Source: Petasospora fabianii
Taxonomy: Eukaryota > Ascomycota > Saccharomycetes > Phaffomycetales > Wickerhamomycetaceae
Reading direction: 5' to 3'
Length of the DNA stretch: 64,000 nucleotides
Assembly: GCA_022641835.1 (NCBI GenBank)
Contig: CP048718.1
Coordinates: 1,116,001-1,180,000, forward strand
Under the pieces are notes generated by a model. The model was not told the DNA's origin. It searched no databases and saw only the letters and a program-made list of their open reading frames with translations. This document shows positions 19,701 to 28,106 of this stretch, in pieces; position 1 is the stretch's first letter, and each line of letters begins with the position of its first letter. A program made the position numbers and the translations under genes.

Positions 19701-21265
19701 TGCCTCTTCAACCTCAGAGATTCAATATGATTGTACAAGATATAAACAAATGGCTCGATTCTGATGTTGCTTATGAGCCTGAGTTTACAATTGTAAGAAT
19801 CCAATTGTTAAACTTGTTTGTCTTGTGGAATGTTGCAAAGTTTGATAAGACTGACTCTTTTAAAGATCTCTGTGTAAGAGTGTTACAGGATGCTACGGGT
19901 CTTGTGAGCTTAGATGATGGTGATCACTTGCTGGAATTGAAATACTGGAGTTTGAAGTTATTCCTTGCTTTGCAAAAGAATGATTCTCTTGAAAAAGAGG
20001 TTGTTAAGGAAGCTGAGACTGAATTATTAGAAGGATATGTTAATGATCGAACTGTTAATGTTAACATGCCTATCTTGATCTATAACGAGTTGTTAAACAG
20101 ATTCTTACACAATGTTCCAAATGCCAAGTTTGCCGAACATGAAGACTCCCTGTTTGAGAAGTTCCAAATGACTAAGAACTTTGAATTGAAGAGACAATTA
20201 CTTGATATCTTGAGAAAACTCATCTTGTCCAAGCAACAAGATCTTGTTGTTGAGTTTGAACTGAGTAAAGATGGTGATGATTTGTCCCAGTTTAAGATCC
20301 CACAGAAGCTTATTGATCTGATTGCTACATCTCCAGAATTCACCGATTCAGTTTCCATTGAAGAGGATGAGAAGCTTGTTAACTACTTATGGTGTTGGAT
20401 GCTTGTATTGTTCAACTTCAAGGATATCACACTAAAGTTGAGAACACTTTACATTCAACAGTTGCAAAATGACAACGATGAACTTGTGACGAGATTCTTA
20501 AACTTCATCTCTTTTATAATCACTGATGATGATGAAAAAGAGTTCTTGAGCCGTATTGGTGATGATCATTCTATCTTTATCAACTATACATTTGATAATG
20601 ACATTGGTGACATCTCTGAAGAAGTTAGAGTGTTATCGATGCATATCTATTATAGTGTCTTGGTCTCAATTGGTTCACTTGCTTCTAATTGGTTCAATAA
20701 CATCAAAGATCGTGGGTTTAAGGCTAATATTGAACAGTTTACAGCCAAGTTCATCTCACCAAGTTTGATCTCTAACAAACTTTTGACATTTGAAGAACGT
20801 ATCTCTTCATTGACTAAAGAGAATGATAATTTGACCATTAAGGTTAACAGAGTCACTAATGAGATCAAATCGACATATTTAATCGATGAACAACATTTGG
20901 AGATTGTGTTCAAGATTCCATCGAGTTATCCACTTGCAAACATTGAAGTTAGTGGTCCACAAAGAGTTGGTGTTAAGGAGACACAATGGAAAGCCTGGCT
21001 CTTAGCTTGTCAACGTATTGTGACTTTACAAAATGGTGAAATCTCTGAATCATTAGAGTTCTTTTTGAAGAATGTCAGTTTCCATTTCAAAGGATTTGAA
21101 GAGTGTTCTATTTGTTATTCTATCTTACATCAGGATAACTCTTTGCCTTCAAAGACATGTGGTACTTGTAAGAACAAGTTCCATGCTGGTTGTTTATACA
21201 AATGGTTTAAGTCGAGTGGTTCAAACACTTGTCCATTGTGTCGTGCACCATTTAACTTTAAATGA
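16709..21265 (+). CDS. RKR1: Listerin E3 ubiquitin ligase Ltn1/Rkr1
   Basis: Ltn1 binds stalled 60S subunits in the ribosome quality control complex and ubiquitinates nascent chains. The protein is 1518 residues (1562 in S. cerevisiae) and largely alpha-helical HEAT/ARM-like. Its N-terminal domain begins MSFGNPFAV and has the conserved SIKLWFKSLLKRDETTKEKAL. The C-terminus carries a RING-variant finger, CSICYSIL then CGTCKNKFHAGCLYKWFKS and CPLCRAPF, at about 1465-1515, preceded by an RWD-like stretch (FKIPSSYPLANIEVSG). This N-domain, HEAT, RWD and C-terminal RING order is diagnostic. The promoter has a PACE-like word. Confidence 0.93.
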   Translation: MSFGNPFAVSQTGNVVQGLGHSGFEVSLNYVAGLPDPNIVANSSIKLWFKSLLKRDETTKEKALAEFVQYASLPQNVKELKDDLVLITWVQLYPKLSISESKTVRSLAHQLQTQLISSLQKSYVKYLKDTVPVLLSGTYDLDTSVCNSTVKNISRAFNDDQNKINNLWIIFQNEILNFADQALNKETVDTISDDRFVPRDEAELKYLRLINATISMASHMIQVGCKLHPDKIEKSIDSYHTFFTYENLWHYLLINSNSNNQRIYKALLQLINTVVHLNPDLFTDKSWKLMSKRLIKSLTFVKKVDVKSTSSMMYSSMIVPILSTLNILNQKNPDFFQYDKSYKERIFGFLKIGSLNSDPSYYTKLSQFITTATTVFSTDDDIITLETILHEDFTNEISKNSKLRTGIPFIVNSLTTYLEVITHFDKAELSSNIIDEIMAIPSGPLATQIIEPLSKLIPSSIISDFLKQWSTKDSGNITILLSVALKTSISLQSSLESSLEDLRLRSDDDEEGKTSINHPAFTMFDFIIKQNLRDYSKQVEEFLDELPSFITPLIIEPPIEILKNYSKSIFYNSDLFVEIFDSFVIKLDFIGQKKTILSKLNTFDHKDELLSKSEELQTALSEQTTIYDFENDELFKSHLISKDSAVSLWDLAKEKNKQSQFTEYFLQNNASNQELCSDIIFETDLLDEMLFKSPKLYNVVSGLLDTPEILNKYVQLLKKQVEAYGASTDLISQVSSVIKSHPSLISELISSNLLTLFESKYGSFVDSRLSIGNPLETNIYLLPTKDDCFAFTDIIGTIRYAVFLHEIGIELSDELLVYLGIISETIDDYVFLNEGSHPSLPSSIVNFQSSIKSKLMDKFSNYTYKQLVQSLISNTAEAPLALLIPTSENNIITSFYTVRLLKHILSSLVDLESASTISELDIDKYTRTELRSKSKSSLLLFCTVISTLSPFLCDEKYDRVKNLVSSELIGLRPSEIIDNGVIKLTVLTNFMRDLGDGMPLQPQRFNMIVQDINKWLDSDVAYEPEFTIVRIQLLNLFVLWNVAKFDKTDSFKDLCVRVLQDATGLVSLDDGDHLLELKYWSLKLFLALQKNDSLEKEVVKEAETELLEGYVNDRTVNVNMPILIYNELLNRFLHNVPNAKFAEHEDSLFEKFQMTKNFELKRQLLDILRKLILSKQQDLVVEFELSKDGDDLSQFKIPQKLIDLIATSPEFTDSVSIEEDEKLVNYLWCWMLVLFNFKDITLKLRTLYIQQLQNDNDELVTRFLNFISFIITDDDEKEFLSRIGDDHSIFINYTFDNDIGDISEEVRVLSMHIYYSVLVSIGSLASNWFNNIKDRGFKANIEQFTAKFISPSLISNKLLTFEERISSLTKENDNLTIKVNRVTNEIKSTYLIDEQHLEIVFKIPSSYPLANIEVSGPQRVGVKETQWKAWLLACQRIVTLQNGEISESLEFFLKNVSFHFKGFEECSICYSILHQDNSLPSKTCGTCKNKFHAGCLYKWFKSSGSNTCPLCRAPFNFK

Positions 21266-21460
21266 TTGGTTAATACATATAACTATGGATAGAACTATGG
21301 ATAGAACTATGGATGTAGAAGATAAGATGTGATGTGTCAATTATGGTCAATCTATATACATTCAATTGATCCACACTATCATCTTAAACCAAAAAAGCCA
21401 AAAAAAAAAGTACCATCGTAATCATCATATAATGCAAATGCCTTCTGTCTCTCTTTGTAT

Positions 21461-22090
21461 TTACACGCGCTGTTCAACAGCTCCTTCAATAGCAGCCTCT
21501 TGAGCTCTCAATTGTTTAAACTCAGCTCTTGCCCTTTGTCTCAAGTCTTCCAAGAGAGCCTTTGGTGTATGTAATGCGACTCTATCCATGAGTTCATGCT
21601 CCACAAGATCTTTATCCCAGTTACTAAGATCACCTTTTCTCCATTCATCTTCCCAATGGATCTTAGTTTTACTTTGAATATGATCAATAGTAGTGGCAAG
21701 ATCCGAAACTGCCTCTTGTGTATAAACTGGTCTAAACTGTGCAGAATACCAAATGTTACCATCTTTGTTTCTTGGTCTGAATCTCATTGCAACGTCTTTC
21801 AATGTAAGATCTCTCATTGATCTAAGTCTAACAAGTGTCTCATAAGCTTCGACAGCAGCTTCATACGATTCAAAATCGGACACAGCCATGATACGCCATA
21901 TGTCTCTTCTCAAAGATGGTTTACGGTTTTCCCAGTTGGGTCTTTGGAATTGGACTTTAAGCTGATAATCTGTAAATGTTGGAAGTTGAGAGTAAAGCAC
22001 TTGACCTGATTCGATGTTTCTAAAGAGGAAAACCTGTGGACCATAGCCATTCTTTGCAAGCCAGTTGGCTGTTCTGAATCTGTTGGACAT
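21461..22090 (-). CDS. MHR1: Mitochondrial ribosomal protein mL67 / recombination protein Mhr1
   Basis: Mhr1 is a mitochondrial large-subunit protein (mL67) and, in S. cerevisiae, a homologous-pairing protein for mtDNA. The 209-residue product shows the family signatures PQVFLFRNIESGQVLYSQLP (residues ~18-37), FQRPNWENRKPSLRRDIW and WYSAQFRPVYTQEAVSDL, all matching S. cerevisiae Mhr1 (226 residues). An N-terminal basic stretch could act as targeting sequence. It is divergent from SUR2; the MHR1-SUR2 pairing is also found in S. cerevisiae. Confidence 0.92.
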   Translation of the reverse strand: MSNRFRTANWLAKNGYGPQVFLFRNIESGQVLYSQLPTFTDYQLKVQFQRPNWENRKPSLRRDIWRIMAVSDFESYEAAVEAYETLVRLRSMRDLTLKDVAMRFRPRNKDGNIWYSAQFRPVYTQEAVSDLATTIDHIQSKTKIHWEDEWRKGDLSNWDKDLVEHELMDRVALHTPKALLEDLRQRARAEFKQLRAQEAAIEGAVEQRV

Positions 22091-22241
22091 CTTTGTAGAT
22101 TGGTGGAAAGCAGATAGCTCTAAAGAGAGATAGAAAGAGAGATAGAAAGAGAGTATAGTACTTTATGTCCATTTCGATGAATTTTTCAACTTGACGCTTG
22201 AGCATAAGTCGAGTTACAGTAGTTGTGAGTGTTATGCTGGT

Positions 22242-22347
22242 CACATGACTGATCATGTGACCTCTTCATTTTGAGATCACATGACTCACCACGTGATTGT
22301 CATCACGTGATATATAAGTATATATATATCACATGATCACTCACGTG
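22242..22347. promoter_or_regulatory. Cluster of seven CACRTG-type E-boxes
   Basis: Seven bHLH-type cores within 106 bp: CACATG at 22242, 22278 and 22330; CATGTG at 22254; CACGTG at 22290, 22304 and 22342. CATGTG-type sites are the core of the Ino2/Ino4 element in lipid genes and CACGTG is bound by Cbf1-like factors. Since SUR2 makes phytosphingosine, lipid control is plausible, but MHR1 shares the region. Confidence 0.55.
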
Positions 22348-22619
22348 ATCATATATGGTCACCCCCTTTTTCAAAAAAGAAAAAAAAAAAAAGTTGCCTT
22401 AAAAGTCTCGCCACGGCATTCTTACTCATTATATAAATATTTATAAAGGACTCATCTCTTTAACTATTCTGCTCCTTTAACTTGGCCTCTACATCTTTCA
22501 CAATCAATACTTTCCAATACTTTCCTTATTTAGCATCAAGTACTTTCAAACTCTCTCTACTTCTCTCCTATTCCTTCCCCATATTTATACCATCTTGTTT
22601 CCTCTCCACTCTTTAACTC

Positions 22620-22620
22620 C

Positions 22621-22694
<74 letters not shown>
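22620..22694 (+). repeat. (CAA)25 repeat in the SUR2 leader
   Basis: Twenty-five perfect CAA triplets end 19 bp before the SUR2 ATG. No ATG precedes them in the pyrimidine-rich leader, so they are untranslated. CAA repeats are unstructured in RNA and are known to support efficient scanning. Copy number is likely to vary between strains. Confidence 0.85.
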
Positions 22695-22695
<1 letters not shown>

Positions 22696-22713
22696 AACAG
22701 TTACAACTACAAC

Positions 22714-23814
22714 ATGAACATCACACTACCAGAGTATAAGCTCACACCAAGACCTTCACTTATAGAAGGTGTCTCTGATAGTGTGCTTGCCCTTGCATCA
22801 CCCATTGTGGCTTATTGGTCATATTCTGCCTTCTTTGCTATCATTGATGCATATGAAGTTGCTGAGATGTACAGAATTCATCCACCAGAGGAAGTTGCAT
22901 CAAGAAACAAGGCATCTAAATGGGATGTTTTCAAAGATGTTGTTCTTCAACATATCATTCAAACGATTGCCGGATACGCTGTATCATTCTTAGAACCGGA
23001 ACAAATGACTGGTGATGAAGAGTATCGTATCATTAACATGTATAACTCATTCCCATTATTACCAAAGTTTGTACATGCCTTCATGTTCCATTATGGCTTC
23101 TCTGCAATCAGAATTGGTATTGCTTTTGTTATCATTGATAGTTGGCAATATTGGCTTCACAGAATCATGCATATGAACAAGACTCTTTATAAGCATTTCC
23201 ATTCAAGACATCATAGACTCTATGTTCCATATGCATTTGGTGCTCTTTATAATGATCCAGTTGAAGGGTTCTTACTTGATACAGCTGGTACGGGACTTGC
23301 TGGTCTCTTGACAGGGTTAACACCAAGAGAACAACTTGTCCTTTACACTTTCTCTACACTTAAGACAGTTGATGATCATTGTGGTTATGCATTACCATAT
23401 GATCCATTCCAACGTCTTTTCCCAAATAACTCGATCTATCATGACATCCATCATCAACAGTTTGGTATCAAGACTAATTTCTCACAACCTTTCTTCACTT
23501 TTTGGGACATCTTCCAAAATACAAGATACACTGATTTGGATAAGTACAGAGAAGAGCAAAAGCAAGTCACTATTGAGAAATACAAACAGTTCTTACATGA
23601 TAGAGAACAACAAAAGAAGCAAAAGATGAATTCGATCTATGGTACAACCTCTGTTAATGCTTCTGGTAATGACGCTTCTGATAACACTCTGAACCCAACC
23701 AAAGAAGTTATTGAAGAAAACACTGATGAATCTGCTCCAGAATCTACTGAAGTTCATTCCGAAGATACTGCAGAGACTACTGAAGATGAAGTTGAAGAAA
23801 AGAAGGATAAGTAA
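22714..23814 (+). CDS. SUR2: Sphinganine C4-hydroxylase Sur2
   Basis: Sur2 hydroxylates dihydrosphingosine to phytosphingosine in the ER. The 366-residue protein belongs to the membrane fatty-acid hydroxylase family: the three histidine boxes HRIMH, HFHSRHH and HDIHH are all present within about residues 150-250, with hydrophobic segments before and between them. The N-terminus (LPEYKLTPRPSLIEGVSDSV) matches the fungal family. The C-terminal ~75 residues are an acidic, Thr/Ser/Glu-rich tail with a Lys-rich end. Confidence 0.94.
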   Translation: MNITLPEYKLTPRPSLIEGVSDSVLALASPIVAYWSYSAFFAIIDAYEVAEMYRIHPPEEVASRNKASKWDVFKDVVLQHIIQTIAGYAVSFLEPEQMTGDEEYRIINMYNSFPLLPKFVHAFMFHYGFSAIRIGIAFVIIDSWQYWLHRIMHMNKTLYKHFHSRHHRLYVPYAFGALYNDPVEGFLLDTAGTGLAGLLTGLTPREQLVLYTFSTLKTVDDHCGYALPYDPFQRLFPNNSIYHDIHHQQFGIKTNFSQPFFTFWDIFQNTRYTDLDKYREEQKQVTIEKYKQFLHDREQQKKQKMNSIYGTTSVNASGNDASDNTLNPTKEVIEENTDESAPESTEVHSEDTAETTEDEVEEKKDK

Positions 23815-24110
23815 TAGTAGCATACGCAAGCGTATGCTACTCCATATACTGTTCCCCTCTCTATGACCAAACTATACCACACAATACATTGCACAGATGC
23901 AATCAACATGACTCGTTTACGTCCAACTAATAATTAACATGAATATCTAATCAATTAATCTGTCTGTTCTTTATATCTTAATAACTGTTGTATATCACAA
24001 TATAGCACTATAATGAGTATGATCTATGTAGTATGTCAACCCGCGACCGATCAAATAATGTCTAGATAGATCAACTCAACCATAGTAATAGATGTATTAG
24101 ATGAGACCCC

Positions 24111-24629
24111 ATGCTCGCTCGACAACGACGTATACTTGATAAAGATGTTCTATCTCCTTGGCTAATGAGAGACATTCTTAATGAGTACTCAAATTCACCT
24201 TCACCAAACATATGTCTTAGATCTACACGTGTCGTTAAACTTCTTAAGTATCTCAAACTTGATGATGGATCACTCTTATGTTCTATTAGTGATTCAAACT
24301 TTGCCATGATGGCAATTATAACACAGGATTGTATTAGATCTTATGAAGTTGTTAACAGATGTCGAATCACAGAGTTTACAACGAATACTATTGTGTTATT
24401 ACTTGATGCTCATGTTGAATGGTTACAACCAAGACAATTCTATTCAATGTTTGGTAATGTCGTTAAAGAGATGAAATGTCATTCATTTGCAGTGTTAAAG
24501 ATAAAGAGATTAGAAGTTTATGATGGTGATCAAGATCCATTAAGGATTATGTTAAAGTTGATATATGAAGAGAAGGAGTACTTAGATACAGTGACACCTT
24601 TTGTTACTGACCTTATGATTGATAGTTAG
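24111..24629 (+). CDS. EST3: Telomerase subunit Est3
   Basis: Est3 is a small OB-fold subunit of telomerase, related to the TPP1 OB fold. The 172-residue product (181 in S. cerevisiae) shows LSPWL near the N-terminus (Sc LQPWI), then TRVVKLLKYL, ITQDCIRSYEVVNRCRIT and EFTTNTIVLLLDA, which follow the S. cerevisiae order (SQECVSNFERTHNCRIT, SETTN). In S. cerevisiae and several relatives EST3 needs a programmed +1 frameshift; here one uninterrupted frame covers the full length. It converges on RML2 with 73 bp between stops. The call rests on recalled motifs in a fast-evolving family. Confidence 0.8.
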   Translation: MLARQRRILDKDVLSPWLMRDILNEYSNSPSPNICLRSTRVVKLLKYLKLDDGSLLCSISDSNFAMMAIITQDCIRSYEVVNRCRITEFTTNTIVLLLDAHVEWLQPRQFYSMFGNVVKEMKCHSFAVLKIKRLEVYDGDQDPLRIMLKLIYEEKEYLDTVTPFVTDLMIDS

Positions 24630-24702
24630 ATCTATTATATCAGATTGTTTTACTATATCAGATAGTTATGTACACATGCATTATCATAAAGAGTATATAC
24701 AA

Positions 24703-25869
24703 TCAACCTCTAACGTTTCTACCAGCTTTACCTCTTGGTCTATCTCTAACCTTCATGTTGTTCTGATGTTTACCTCTTCTAGTCTTATAACCTTTAGCCA
24801 AGACACCCCATGGAGACATGGATAACTTGTTAGATTTAGACTTACCACGACCACCACCATGAGGATGATCACATTTGTTCATAGCAACACCACGAACTGA
24901 AGGTCTAAAACCTCTATAACGAGCACGACCAGCTTTACCCCATTTAGCATGTTGATGATCAATGTTTGATACAATACCCAATGTAGCACATGAATCTAAA
25001 TGAACATAACGATGTTCACCTGATTGTAATTTAACAACGGCTCTCTTCTTATCAGGAAGCTTTTGCATAAGACGTCCATAAGTACCTGCACTTCTGCAAA
25101 ACTTGGCTGGACCATCACGTGTGACACCAATAGCATGGATAACAGCACCAATTGGAATCATTCTTAGGGGAAGACAATTACCCTTTTGATTTGTTCTAGC
25201 ACTAAGAATTGCTGGATCAATTCTACCACCCATCTCTTCCATAAGATCCTGTGGGATACCCTTTCTGTAAGATTCAATAACATCACCTGCTCTCAAGCCA
25301 TCACATGCAAGAATATAAGACATCTTCTTTGTATCGACATTCTTAACAAGTGCAATGTGTGCAGTTCTTGTTGGATCGTATTCAATACGCATAACACGTT
25401 GCTTACCGGCATCCAATCTATGGAAGTCGACAAGACGAGCACGACGTTTATGACCACCACCTCTAAATCTAACAGTGATATGACCAGTGTTATTACGACC
25501 ACCTGAACCTGTAAGAGCCACAGTTAATGGCTTATATGGAGTACCTTTCCAAAGATGAGAATAAATTGGTGCTCTATACCATCTTTGACCTGGTGAACGT
25601 GGTTTGAATTTCTTAATCTCTGTAACGGTCTTGGCGAGTTTACGACGACGTTTAATGATTTCATCTTGTTTCTCAAGTGCTGTGAGATCAGAATCACGTG
25701 GTGGTATTGTCAATAGTGATGTTCTTGACAAGAGTTTTGTAGCTTCATTGGATGGAGTTGATGTTGATGATGTTGATGTCACTGTCGACTGACAACGAAC
25801 ACCCAAGACTTGTGAAATTGCCCAGACCTTCTGAGATCCGCTAGTACGCGGTAGAAGGTTCCTGAGCAT
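24703..25869 (-). CDS. RML2: Mitochondrial ribosomal protein uL2m (Rml2)
   Basis: uL2m is an essential mitochondrial large-subunit protein near the peptidyl-transferase centre. The 388-residue protein has a Ser/Thr-rich N-terminal presequence, then the L2 domains: [18 protein letters not shown] near residue 130, [12 protein letters not shown] in the middle, and [19 protein letters not shown] at the C-terminus, which includes the conserved His of bacterial L2. Translation is placed at the ATG at 25869; the frame continues upstream without an ATG. Divergent from ATP5. Confidence 0.95.
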   Translation of the reverse strand: MLRNLLPRTSGSQKVWAISQVLGVRCQSTVTSTSSTSTPSNEATKLLSRTSLLTIPPRDSDLTALEKQDEIIKRRRKLAKTVTEIKKFKPRSPGQRWYRAPIYSHLWKGTPYKPLTVALTGSGGRNNTGHITVRFRGGGHKRRARLVDFHRLDAGKQRVMRIEYDPTRTAHIALVKNVDTKKMSYILACDGLRAGDVIESYRKGIPQDLMEEMGGRIDPAILSARTNQKGNCLPLRMIPIGAVIHAIGVTRDGPAKFCRSAGTYGRLMQKLPDKKRAVVKLQSGEHRYVHLDSCATLGIVSNIDHQHAKWGKAGRARYRGFRPSVRGVAMNKCDHPHGGGRGKSKSNKLSMSPWGVLAKGYKTRRGKHQNNMKVRDRPRGKAGRNVRG

Positions 25870-26176
25870 AGTATAGTCTGTCAAATATCCCTTATATATA
25901 TCATTAATACTAAGTATAAGTTATTCACCTTCCAAAAATGTGACGGAATTTTTCGAAGTGGGTTCGGAATTCCTCTTCTTGCCCTCGTATTATACTATAA
26001 GTAGATAGCTACCATATACAGATATTACCATATTATCCAACCAATCAGAGACGCCTCTCGCGAAAATCCCACCCAAAAGTCAACTTTCCCAAACGGAAAA
26101 TGATCAATTGAGAAGAAACACGTCTTTAATTGGACCAAACTAAAGAAGTTAACTTGTTCATCTCAATTGTCTAATA
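25870..26176. promoter_or_regulatory. Divergent RML2/ATP5 promoter
   Basis: 307 bp shared by two mitochondrial genes. It has one CTCGCGAAAATCC element at about 26057 and AT-rich flanks. Nothing else recognised. Confidence 0.45.
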
Positions 26177-26794
26177 ATGTCTGCTAGACTCGTCTTCAAG
26201 CGTACTTTGGCCTCTGCTGCTTCTGTTAAGCCACCAGTCCAGCTCTTTGGTTTGGATGGTACTTACGCCACTGCCCTTTACACTGCTGCCGCAAAGGCTT
26301 CAAACTTGGACTCTGCTGCAAAGTCTCTTGAATCTTTGAAGACTGTCACTGCTGACGCTAAGGTTGCTTCTTTCCTTGAGAACCCAGCTCTTTCTGTTCA
26401 GGACAGAGCCATTGTTGTTGAGACTCTTTCTCAACAGGTTCCATCTATTGATTCCTCTGTCTCAAACTTCCTTAAGGTTCTTGCTGAGAACAACAGACTC
26501 GATTTGCTTCCATCGGTCATTTCTCAGTTTAAGGTGCTCATTGATGCTCACAGTGGTGTTGTTGAGGCCATTGTCACTTCTGCTGACTCCCTGGACTCTA
26601 AGATCTTGAAGAAGATTGAAGCTGCCGTTGGTAAATCCAAGTTTGTTGGATCTGGTAAGTCTCTTAGACTCACTAACAAGGTTAACCCAGATATTCAAGG
26701 TGGTTTGATTGTTGAAGTTGGTGACAGAACCGTTGACTTGTCTATTGCTTCTAAGATTGCTAAGTTGAACCAGGCTTTGAAAGAGTCTATCTAA
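26177..26794 (+). CDS. ATP5: Mitochondrial ATP synthase OSCP subunit (Atp5)
   Basis: OSCP joins the F1 head to the peripheral stalk of mitochondrial ATP synthase. The 205-residue protein starts with a short basic presequence ([14 protein letters not shown]) and has the family phrases [38 protein letters not shown] and [16 protein letters not shown]. Codon use is optimised, as for an abundant protein. The conserved Leu after the central Ser-Ala-Asp stretch is encoded by CTG, consistent with standard decoding. MHR1, SUR2 and ATP5 are contiguous in S. cerevisiae; here EST3 and RML2 lie between SUR2 and ATP5. Confidence 0.95.
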   Translation: MSARLVFKRTLASAASVKPPVQLFGLDGTYATALYTAAAKASNLDSAAKSLESLKTVTADAKVASFLENPALSVQDRAIVVETLSQQVPSIDSSVSNFLKVLAENNRLDLLPSVISQFKVLIDAHSGVVEAIVTSADSLDSKILKKIEAAVGKSKFVGSGKSLRLTNKVNPDIQGGLIVEVGDRTVDLSIASKIAKLNQALKESI

Positions 26795-27064
26795 GTTTAC
26801 TCTATCCATATTCCTCTCTTCATCTCTTCATACAATCACATTGATGACTCTCACATCCTACAACACATTCCCACACAACTACAAGAGACATCATCTCTTT
26901 CAATATGACGCATGGTGATTGGGCATTCTTTACTCATGCTTCAAAAGATGGGATCCCCACTGGTGTGGATCTCAAATATTTGTTGGGTGTACATTAGGCT
27001 CTATCACTGAATAATGGTGTTTATGATATTACAAAAATGAATATTTTGTTAGACAAATTACTTA

Positions 27065-27919
27065 TTATCTCCTTATTGCTGTTATAGATACATTTCTAGA
27101 ACTTATTGTGTAATCAAACATTATGTCCTTTGAGACATTGTACCCTTGAAGCGCATCCATACGATCTTGATGCACAATTGATTCTAAAATTGAAGATAAT
27201 GGACCTTTCTCTAACCTCCATTGTTCAATTGATTCATCTTGAGCTTCAATTTGATACTTTTGCATGATTTCATCTTCAGTTAAAGCTCCAATGTCTTGAT
27301 CAGAACACTTTGTCAATCCACTCAACACATCATAAGCATCATAATCATAAATGGTAAGCAATCTTGTACATTTATGGAAACAACATGCAACAAAGCAACA
27401 TCCAATAATATCAATTGGACTATGACCAGTCTTAATAAACTCCACAATCTCAGTTCCCAGATCTCCACAAACATCTAACCCAATAACAAACCCTTTTGGT
27501 ATACCACAATTACTCTTCTTTCTTGCTCCAATGAACTTTTGAACCTCTTCACCATATACACTATTCAACTCCCGTACATAGAACAAATCAATCACTCCAA
27601 TCATTCGATCCATACGTCTTGCAATACAAACACGTCTCATATCCTCTTCAACACATACAATGGGTACTCTTAACCGCATATTAAGTGCTCTAGAGAGATG
27701 TGCACCACCAGATCCAACATCTATCAAGAAATCAAATTGATAAAGATTGTGTAGATCAGTGATATATCCAACCATTTGTGATATCTCATGTGTTTTACGA
27801 GGTGAAAGTGTTGTTGGTAGTGTAGGATAATGAGGTATCGTAAGCGTTGTTTTGGTCTTTGGTAGAGATAAGTCTGTGTCAGACTGAAGATGTCTATATA
27901 GAGAGATTAACTCATTCAT
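27065..27919 (-). CDS. METTL25/RRNAD1-type methyltransferase-domain protein
   Basis: The 284-residue protein has a SAM-binding motif I, FLIDVGSGGAHLSRAL (about residues 64-79), preceded by SPRKTHEISQMVGYI, the Lys/His-containing lead-in typical of the Methyltransf_32 (METTL25/RRNAD1) family, and followed by VCVEEDMRRVCIARRM as motif II. Later, GLDVCGDLGTEIVEF and DIIGCCFVACCFHK match the Cys-rich family core, where human members have a GLHxCGDL phrase. The family's substrates are poorly known. The gene is compact compared with animal homologues. No membrane segment or signal peptide is seen. Confidence 0.6.
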   Translation of the reverse strand: MNELISLYRHLQSDTDLSLPKTKTTLTIPHYPTLPTTLSPRKTHEISQMVGYITDLHNLYQFDFLIDVGSGGAHLSRALNMRLRVPIVCVEEDMRRVCIARRMDRMIGVIDLFYVRELNSVYGEEVQKFIGARKKSNCGIPKGFVIGLDVCGDLGTEIVEFIKTGHSPIDIIGCCFVACCFHKCTRLLTIYDYDAYDVLSGLTKCSDQDIGALTEDEIMQKYQIEAQDESIEQWRLEKGPLSSILESIVHQDRMDALQGYNVSKDIMFDYTISSRNVSITAIRR

Positions 27920-28106
27920 GTGATGTCTGGATTATCTTATGTTTGGTATGGTCTTTGGTAGATGTATCTTTATCTTTGGTAGATGTATATGTCCCAATGT
28001 TTTTTCTTATCCTTTGATGAAGCGCGTATATTAGTCAAGTATTACGTTATAATCGGTTCAATAGACACATAATCAGTTGTATTAGTTATATAATCAGTTG
28101 TATTGT

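Larger units (their letters stand above)
22091..22713. promoter_or_regulatory. Divergent MHR1/SUR2 promoter region
   Basis: 623 bp. It holds an imperfect GAGATAGAAAGA repeat near 22126-22160, the E-box cluster at 22242-22347, an A-tract near 22373-22392, a pyrimidine-rich stretch (22440-22615) typical of a yeast core promoter and leader, and the CAA repeat just before SUR2. Confidence 0.5.

Noticed and set aside
26904-26996. 30-codon frame MTHGDWAFFTHASKDG... downstream of ATP5
   Set aside because: Too short to support, lies in the probable ATP5 3' UTR, and is not recognised.
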